Source: Cryptosporangium phraense (GTDB lineage: Bacteria; Actinomycetota; Actinomycetes; Mycobacteriales; Cryptosporangiaceae). Taken from it: DNA of 64,000 nucleotides. Numbering within the stretch: the first letter of the stretch is position 1; each line of letters begins with the position of its first letter. This document shows, in pieces, positions 59,056 through 64,000 of the stretch. Below the pieces are notes generated by a model. It was not told where the DNA came from, did no database searches, and saw nothing but the letters and a program-made list of their open reading frames with translations. The DNA lies in the NCBI RefSeq assembly GCF_006912135.1, contig NZ_VIRS01000020.1, forward strand, positions 121,891-185,890, given 5' to 3'. Position numbers and translations under genes: made by a program.

Positions 59056-60348
59056 TTACCGAAGGCTCTCCGGAATCAAGTCACCGTGGGCGGCGGTCAG
59101 CTCGTCGCACAGCTCCCAGATCTGGTCCACGGTGAGCGTCGACGACGTGTTCGGGTCGACCATCGCGGCCTGGCGCACCATGCGCTTGTCGCCGGTGACC
59201 GCGGCCTTCACGGTCAGTTCGCCGACGCTCACGAACGGCCGGTTGACTGCCGCGCACTGCGCGGGCAGATCACCCACGTACTCCGGGCGGACGCCGAGCC
59301 GGTCGACGACGCACGGCACCTCGACCGCGTAGTCGTCGGGCAGGTTCGTGATGTAACCGTGATTCGCGACGTTGCCGTGGATCCGGCGCATCGTGCCGGT
59401 CTCCATGCTGTGGATGACCTGGGGTGCGTACTCGGTCGCCTCGCGGGTCAGGTCGAGCGGCCGGCCGGCCAGGACGTCCGTGCGGACCTGGTGGTACTCG
59501 TCGACGTTGTCCTGGCTGATCCGGAGGTAGTCACCGACCGGGATGCGGAGGCGCTCGATCTCGCTGTCGTGGTGCAGGTACCAGGGGACGTACTCGGACG
59601 AGTGCTCGCTGGTCTCGGTGGGGAACCAGCCCAGGCGCTGATACATGTCCATGCGGACGCGCCGTCGCAGCTCGGGGTCCTTCTCGATGAGCTCGTCGAG
59701 CTTCGGGTACAGGCTCTCGCCGCGGTGCTCCCAGCGGAGCAGCCAGGCCTGGTGGTTGACGCCGGCGCCGAGGTAGTCGACCTCGTCGAGTGGTACGCCG
59801 ACCAGCTCGCAGAGGTCGTGGACGGTCCAGTAGACCGAGTGGCACAGGCCTACGGCGTTCACGTCCGGGGCGGTCGCGGCCAGGTAGGCGACGTTCATCG
59901 CCATCGGATTGGTGTAGTTGAGCAGCCATGCGTCCGGGCAGATCTCGCGCATGTCCCTGGCGATGCCGTCGAGCACCGGGAACGTGCGGAGCGCCCGGAA
60001 GATCCCGCCGACGCCCAGGGTGTCGCCGATCGTCTGGCGCAGGCCGTACTTGGCCGGGATCTCGAAGTCGGTCTTCGTGGCCGCGAACATGCCGACCTGG
60101 ATCGCGTTGATGACGTACTTCGCGTCGTGCAGCGCGGCCCGGCGGTCGAGGCTCGCGGTGATCGTCGGCTTGACGCCGAGCTGGTCGGCGGTTCGGTGCG
60201 CGATCGCCTCGGCCGTCTCCAGGCGCTCCGGATCGATGTCGTGCAGGCTCAGCGTGACGTCGCGCAGTTCGTCGAAGGCGAGCAGGTCGGCGAGGAGTTC
60301 ACGGGTGAAGACGACGCTGCCGGCGCCGAGGAACGTGATCACGGTCAT
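59056..60348 (-). CDS. melA: GH4 family alpha-galactosidase-type glycosidase
   Basis: A 430-residue NAD+- and Mn2+-dependent glycosidase. The N-terminal GAGSVVFTRELLADLL is the NAD loop; the pocket has NYTNPMAMNV, GLCHSVYW (Cys and His ligands; a CHSV motif typifies alpha-galactosidase/MelA members) and GVNHQAWLL. GH4 enzymes cleave by a redox elimination mechanism inside the cell, which fits uptake of an intact galactoside. It heads the minus-strand island: GH4, two binding proteins, two permeases. It is divergent from the DeoR-type gene. An alpha-glucosidase activity is possible. Confidence 0.87.
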   Translation of the reverse strand: MTVITFLGAGSVVFTRELLADLLAFDELRDVTLSLHDIDPERLETAEAIAHRTADQLGVKPTITASLDRRAALHDAKYVINAIQVGMFAATKTDFEIPAKYGLRQTIGDTLGVGGIFRALRTFPVLDGIARDMREICPDAWLLNYTNPMAMNVAYLAATAPDVNAVGLCHSVYWTVHDLCELVGVPLDEVDYLGAGVNHQAWLLRWEHRGESLYPKLDELIEKDPELRRRVRMDMYQRLGWFPTETSEHSSEYVPWYLHHDSEIERLRIPVGDYLRISQDNVDEYHQVRTDVLAGRPLDLTREATEYAPQVIHSMETGTMRRIHGNVANHGYITNLPDDYAVEVPCVVDRLGVRPEYVGDLPAQCAAVNRPFVSVGELTVKAAVTGDKRMVRQAAMVDPNTSSTLTVDQIWELCDELTAAHGDLIPESLR

Positions 60349-60394
60349 GAGCGATCTTGGTCATCTCGCTCAGAAACGCGCAACCTTTCCGTTC

Positions 60395-60420
60395 AAACGA
60401 ACTATTCTGAGTGCTCGTTT
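60395..60420. promoter_or_regulatory. AAACGA/TCGTTT dyad over the deoR promoter
   Basis: AAACGA (60395-60400) and TCGTTT (60415-60420) are separated by 14 nt that include TATTCT, a -10 candidate at 60403-60408. A second dyad GAGCGA-N11-TCGCTC lies at 60349-60371 just before the GH4 start. Both fit DeoR-type control of the divergent genes. Confidence 0.5.
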
Positions 60421-60438
60421 CGTCGTCGGGGAGTCGGG

Positions 60439-61221
60439 ATGCCGCGGAGTTCTTTGCGTCGGGCCGAGCGCGTGTCGGCCATTCTGGAGCGGCTCGCCGG
60501 CGACGGTTCCGTCGACGCCGGTCTGCTCGCCGACGAGTTCGCCGTCTCGGCCGCGACCATCCGTCGTGACCTGCAGGTCCTCGAGGACCAGAAGCTGCTG
60601 TCGAGGACGCACGGCGGCGCGGTGGCCGTCGACGTGGCCTACGAGCTGCCGGTGCGCTACCGGGCCGGGCAGAACCGCGAGGCCAAGGCGGTCGTGGCGC
60701 GGCGGGCCGCGGCGCTGCTGCCGAAGGGCCCGCTCACGCTCGGCCTCTCCGGCGGCACGACGACGCATCTGCTGGCTCGATTGCTCGCGGAACGCGTCGA
60801 TCTCACCGTGGTGACGAACGCGCTGAACATCGCCTCGGAGCTGGCCCTGAGGCCGCGCCTGAAGCTGGTGATGACCGGCGGGGTGTCGCGGACGCAGTCG
60901 TACGAGCTGGTCGGGCCGATCGCCGACCGGGCGCTGGAGGGGTTGAACATCCAGATCGCGGTGATCGGCGTGGACGGGATCAGTGCCCGGGGCGGGCTCA
61001 CCACTCATGACGAGATCGAGGCGCACACCAATGCCTGCATGATCCGGCGGTCGGATCGGGTGATCGTGGTGGCGGACGGGTCGAAGGTGGGGAGGGTGCA
61101 TCTGGCGGCGATTTGTGCGATCGGCGATGTGTCGGTGTTGGTGACGGACGAGTCGGCGGATGCGGGTGGGGTGGAGGCGATTCGGCGGGCGGGAACGGAG
61201 GTGGTGGTCGCTCCGCTCTGA
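60439..61221 (+). CDS. DeoR/GlpR-family transcriptional regulator of sugar catabolism
   Basis: A 260-residue repressor. The N-terminal winged HTH is RAERVSAILERLAGDGSVDAGLLADEFAVSAATIRRDLQVLEDQKLLSRTHGGAV (motif RRDLQVLE), followed by a phosphosugar-binding domain with LGLSGGTTTHLLA, VVTNALNIASELA, IGVDGISARGGLT and DGSKVGR. It probably senses a sugar phosphate made by the kinases nearby. ATG 60439 has GGGGAG upstream. It is divergent from the GH4 gene and is likely the local regulator of the island. Confidence 0.9.
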   Translation: MPRSSLRRAERVSAILERLAGDGSVDAGLLADEFAVSAATIRRDLQVLEDQKLLSRTHGGAVAVDVAYELPVRYRAGQNREAKAVVARRAAALLPKGPLTLGLSGGTTTHLLARLLAERVDLTVVTNALNIASELALRPRLKLVMTGGVSRTQSYELVGPIADRALEGLNIQIAVIGVDGISARGGLTTHDEIEAHTNACMIRRSDRVIVVADGSKVGRVHLAAICAIGDVSVLVTDESADAGGVEAIRRAGTEVVVAPL

Positions 61222-61481
61222 GGTTTTGCGCTCGGGGTTGTGCTTGGTCCCGTGGGTCAGCTCCGTTGCCCGTCTGTTCCGCCCGTGCCCGTGCTGCGTC
61301 TTCGCTGTGCAACTCGTCGCTGTGCTGCGCTTTCGTGGTCCGGGTCGCGCGCCCGTGCCTGGGCGGTGGGTATTCGCGGTTGCGTCTTTGGGTCGATGGG
61401 CTTGGGCGGCGACGGGCTGGGCCACAGCTCTGGCGCACGTCCCGGACTCACTCCGCCGACGTCCCCGAACGCCCCGAACGC
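61222..61481. other. Spacer preceding tandem arrays
   Basis: About 260 nt of GC-rich sequence after the DeoR stop, with no ORF or motif that stands out. It leads directly into the 26-bp array. Confidence 0.3.
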
Positions 61482-61689
61482 CCGAGGGTTGCACTCACTC
61501 CGGGCGCCCGTGGGCTGCACTCGCGCCCCGCGGCCGTGGGCTGCACTCGCGCCCCGCGGCCGTGCGTTGCACTCGTTCCGGGCGCCCGTGGGCTGCGCTC
61601 GCGCCCCGCGGCCGTGGGCTGCACTCGCGCCCTGCGCCCGTGCGTTGCACTCATTCCGGGCGCCCGTGGGCTGCGCTCGCGCCCCGCGC
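61482..61689. repeat. 26-bp tandem repeat, eight copies
   Basis: Units start at 61482, 61508, 61534, 61560, 61586, 61612, 61638 and 61664, each close to CCGTGGGCTGCACTCGCGCC plus CCGCGG. Alternating variants (gggctgcactcgcgcc, gcgttgcactcgttcc) form a higher-order pattern. 26 bp is not a multiple of three, so conserved translation is not expected. Confidence 0.85.
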
Positions 61690-61960
61690 CGGGCCGAGCA
61701 TCCGCCGATTTCGGTGGCGCCGGCCGCCCGCATTGCTGTCCGGTCTTCCGCGGCGGATTCGAGCCTCCGCGTCTGGGCTCCTGGCCCGCGCCTCCCCGAG
61801 ATTCCGCAAACGGATCGCCCCCGGGCCTTCGCTCTACGCCGCGTGGCCGCGCTCGCGCCGAGTGTCCATGCTCTCGCGCCTGCGCCCTCGGCCTGGTCCA
61901 GGCTTCCGAATCCTCGCCGCACCCCTCGACAACCGCACTAGCGCCGACTTCGTGCGCCCG

Positions 61961-62245
61961 CGCCATCCGCGCGCGCTTGCGGTCCGCATCTCTGCGTCCG
62001 CGCCAGCTCTGCGCGCTCGCGCTCTACCCCTTCGCGCCTGCGCCATTCGTGCGTGCTCACGGTCCGTATCTCTGGGTCCGCGTCAGCTCTGCGCGCTCGC
62101 TCTCTGCCTCTCCGTGCCTGCGCCATTCGTGCGTGCTCACGGTCCGTATCTCTGGGTCCGCCTCAGCTCTGCGCGCTCGCGTTCTACCTCTCCGCGCCTG
62201 CGCCATTCTGCGCGCTTGCGGTCCGCATCTCGGCGTCCCGTTCGG
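61961..62245. repeat. 80-bp tandem repeat, three full copies and a partial
   Basis: Units begin CGCCAT at 61961, 62041, 62121 and 62201 (the last truncated). Each carries CGGTCCGTATCTCTGGGTCC-like and CAGCTCTGCGCGCTCGC sub-blocks. Degenerate sequence before 61961 suggests an older fifth copy. The spacer between this array and the 26-bp array (61690-61960) shows no gene. Confidence 0.8.
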
Positions 62246-62410
62246 CTGTGCCTCTGCGCGCCCGTACCTCTGCGCCGTGCCGGCGCGCGCCCGTGTGCGC
62301 GCGGGTCTCCGTGTGCTCGTGCCGCCGTGCGTCCGGGCCGCTGGGTGTCCGGGTTCGCTCGTCGCCGTGTGGGGCGGCTTTCGGTTGGGGAAGGTGGTCG
62401 GGAGCCGTGG

Positions 62411-63307
62411 TCAGCGGGAGTGGAGGAGCGTTGGGACGGTATCGGCTAGGGCATCCCTGAGGGCCCTCACCGGAGCCGCCTCGAGGCTTCCCTCGTTCCA
62501 GAGCAACTGGACGACTCGCTGGGGGCGGACCCCCTCGGTGTCCAGCGGCACCTCGACGGTGCCGGGCGGCGCGATCCCGGCCGGTACCACGGTGACGCCC
62601 AGGCCGGCTGCTACCAGGCCGGCGGCGGTCGCCAGGTCCTCGCAGGTGCACGACGGACGTACCGGCACGCCGGCGTCGCGCAGCAGGCGGTCGGTGATCG
62701 TCCGCATTCCGTAGCCCTCGGCCATCGCGATGAACGGCTCGTCGGCCAGGGCGGCCAGTCCGATCGACGTATCGGCGGCCCGGGCGTGCGTCGACGGCAG
62801 CAGCACCAGCAGGGGTTCGACGCCCAGCACCTGGCCGCCCGGTACCTCGTCCAGCATGGCGACCAGGGCCAGGTCCAGATTGCCGGCCGCCACGTCGGCG
62901 GCCAGGTGCTCGGCCCCGCCCTCGGCCAGTTGCAGCGTCACCCTCGGGCGCTGCTCGTGGAACGTCCGGAGCGTCCTCGTGACCAGGTCGGCGCCGAGGA
63001 CGTGCTGGAACCCCAGGCGGACGAGGCCGGCCTCCGGGTCGACCTCGGCCCGGATCCGGCGGACGGCCTCACCGACGTCGGCCAGCGCGCGCTCGGCGGC
63101 GTCGGCCAGCAGCCGGCCGTGCCGGCTGAGGACGATCCCGCGGCCGTGACGCAGCAGGAGCGGGGCTCCGACCTGCGACGACAGCCGGGCCAGGGCACGG
63201 CTCAGCGTGGGTTGGGGGACGCCGAGCCGGTGCGCGGCCTCGGTCAGGTGTCCGGTGCGGGCGACGGTCACCAACTCGTGCAGCGGACGGAGAAACTCAT
63301 GCTCCAT
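62411..63307 (-). CDS. LysR-family transcriptional regulator
   Basis: A ~298-residue regulator. The N-terminal HTH is LRPLHELVTVARTGHLTEAAHRLGVPQPTLSRALARLSSQVGAPLL, and the remaining ~200 residues form the two-lobed co-inducer domain (LVRLGFQHVLGADLV, LALVAMLDEVPGG, LVAAGLGVTVVP). It is divergent from an MFS gene and probably controls it, the arrangement of ynfL/ynfM in E. coli. The start could be ATG 63316, 63313 or 63307; 63307 (MEHEFLRPL) agrees best with family length. The promoter gap holds ATGCAC...GCAT-type half-sites. Confidence 0.9.
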   Translation of the reverse strand: MEHEFLRPLHELVTVARTGHLTEAAHRLGVPQPTLSRALARLSSQVGAPLLLRHGRGIVLSRHGRLLADAAERALADVGEAVRRIRAEVDPEAGLVRLGFQHVLGADLVTRTLRTFHEQRPRVTLQLAEGGAEHLAADVAAGNLDLALVAMLDEVPGGQVLGVEPLLVLLPSTHARAADTSIGLAALADEPFIAMAEGYGMRTITDRLLRDAGVPVRPSCTCEDLATAAGLVAAGLGVTVVPAGIAPPGTVEVPLDTEGVRPQRVVQLLWNEGSLEAAPVRALRDALADTVPTLLHSR

Positions 63308-63362
63308 GCACATCATTCAACCAGCAACGATGCATTGGACGTATCGGATCGGCTGAGTCACG

Positions 63363-64000
63363 GTGGAGGGCGTGGCTGATCTGCGTCATCGTCCGGGCTC
63401 GGCCGGGTTCCGATCACTGAACATCGCGATGGGGCTGGTCGGGCTGGCCGCGTTCGGGATGCTGTACGCGACCCAGCCGTTGCTGCCCCGGCTGTCGGAG
63501 CGGTTCGGGGTGGATGCGACGGCGGCCAGCCTGTCGGTGTCGGTGACGACCGGGGCGTTGGCGGTGCTGGTCGTGCCGGCGACCTGGCTCGGGTCGCGGA
63601 TCGGGCGGCGGCGGACGATCCGGATCGGGCTCGTCGCGGCGGTCGGGTTGACGCTCGCGTGTGCGGTCGCGCCGACGTTCCCGGTGCTGCTCGGGTTGCG
63701 GGCGGCGACCGGGGCCGCGCTGGCGGCGGTGGTCGGGGTGGCGATGGGGCACGTGGCGGCGGAGGTGCATCCGTCCGGGCTGGCCTCGGCGATGGGGTTC
63801 TACGTCGCGGGTAACTCGCTGGGTGGGGTGACCGGCCGGTTGGTGGCCTCGGTCGCGGTCGACCTGACCGACTGGCGCTGGGCGCTGGCCGCGCTCGGCG
63901 CGCTGGCCCTCGCCTCCACCGCCGCCTTCCTCCGCCTCCTCCCCGCCACCGTCGCCAACATCCCGCCACCCCCACCGGCGCCCGCGACGGCCGCGCCCGT
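63363..64000 (+). CDS. YnfM-like MFS transporter, N-terminal part (cut by window edge)
   Basis: The first ~212 residues of an MFS permease. TM1 is LNIAMGLVGLAAFGMLYATQPLLPRLSERFGVDA, with the YnfM-type QPLLP motif; motif A is TWLGSRIGRRRTIRIG after TM2; further helices include GAALAAVVGVAMGHVAAEV and GNSLGGVTGR. Start is GTG 63363 or, with GGAGGG closer, GTG 63372. It lies divergent to the LysR gene. The C-terminal half is outside the window. Likely an arabinose/drug-type exporter of the CynX-YnfM group, exact substrate unknown. Confidence 0.82.
   Translation, partial: MEGVADLRHRPGSAGFRSLNIAMGLVGLAAFGMLYATQPLLPRLSERFGVDATAASLSVSVTTGALAVLVVPATWLGSRIGRRRTIRIGLVAAVGLTLACAVAPTFPVLLGLRAATGAALAAVVGVAMGHVAAEVHPSGLASAMGFYVAGNSLGGVTGRLVASVAVDLTDWRWALAALGALALASTAAFLRLLPATVANIPPPPPAPATAAP

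Noticed and set aside
61482..61689. CRISPR array
   Set aside because: The units are directly contiguous 26-mers without unique spacers, and no cas genes are nearby.
61113..62714. Plus-strand ORFs of 533 and 429 codons over the tandem arrays
   Set aside because: The 26-bp unit is not a multiple of three and both frames translate into low-complexity sequence that runs on into the antisense of lysR.

Overview
The window is GC-rich throughout (roughly 70% or more by eye), uses many GTG and some TTG starts, packs genes with 4-nt ATGA/GTGA overlaps, and carries typical high-GC Gram-positive families: F420-type LLM oxidoreductases, a MEDS anti-sigma kinase with a STAS partner, PadR/permease-prefix pairs, Tat-exported PhoD phosphatases, and B12-riboswitch-controlled nrdAB. 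This fits an actinomycete. A methyl-accepting chemotaxis protein, a GGDEF enzyme and a large hybrid kinase suggest a motile or zoospore-forming lineage, but no genus can be assigned from the sequence alone.

Layout. 1-3.5 kb: start of an L-2-hydroxyglutarate oxidase (minus, cut by the edge), a 0.7-kb non-coding stretch, and the cytochrome bd operon cydAB. 3.5-14.4 kb: a zinc alcohol dehydrogenase with a small partner, then signalling genes (membrane GGDEF, CHASE3-type hybrid kinase with REC-REC-Hpt, a stand-alone receiver, an MCP) and a DmmA/DmmB-like pair followed by a sarcosine-oxidase-type flavoprotein. 14.5-24.4 kb: two LLM oxidoreductases, an FAH hydrolase, an NTF2-like protein, an APH-like kinase and an AttH-like protein, with three KstR-type boxes; an alpha/beta hydrolase relic and a long minisatellite desert lie among them. 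24.3-27.1 kb: MEDS/STAS and PadR/permease-prefix pairs. 27.1-33.7 kb: a phosphate-scavenging island with two PhoD paralogues flanking a PstS-like membrane protein and an orphan histidine kinase, with a PHO-box-like repeat. 33.7-42.6 kb: a TetR/MFS efflux pair, an ABC exporter divergent from a two-component system, and an ACMSD-like amidohydrolase/TetR pair.

42.6-46.5 kb: nrdAB behind a cobalamin riboswitch, flanked by a ~66-bp inverted repeat. 46.5-51 kb: a TSUP permease, a LiaF-like protein, a probable flavoprotein relic, an APC permease and a PPOX-fold protein. 51-61.2 kb: a sugar island with class II aldolase, two PfkB-type kinases, an ABC importer with two duplicated binding proteins, a GH4 alpha-galactosidase-type enzyme and a divergent DeoR regulator. 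61.2-64 kb: a tandem-repeat desert, then a divergent LysR/YnfM-type MFS pair cut by the window end.

Recurring themes. Many start codons sit 6-8 nt after a TANNNT hexamer, the geometry of leaderless transcripts. Regulators are often adjacent to clear palindromic operators (TetR x2, PadR, probable DeoR). Three separate deserts are built from tandem or hairpin repeats (19.0-19.9, 53.8-54.5 and 61.4-62.3 kb). No rRNA, tRNA, CRISPR array or intact insertion sequence was recognised.
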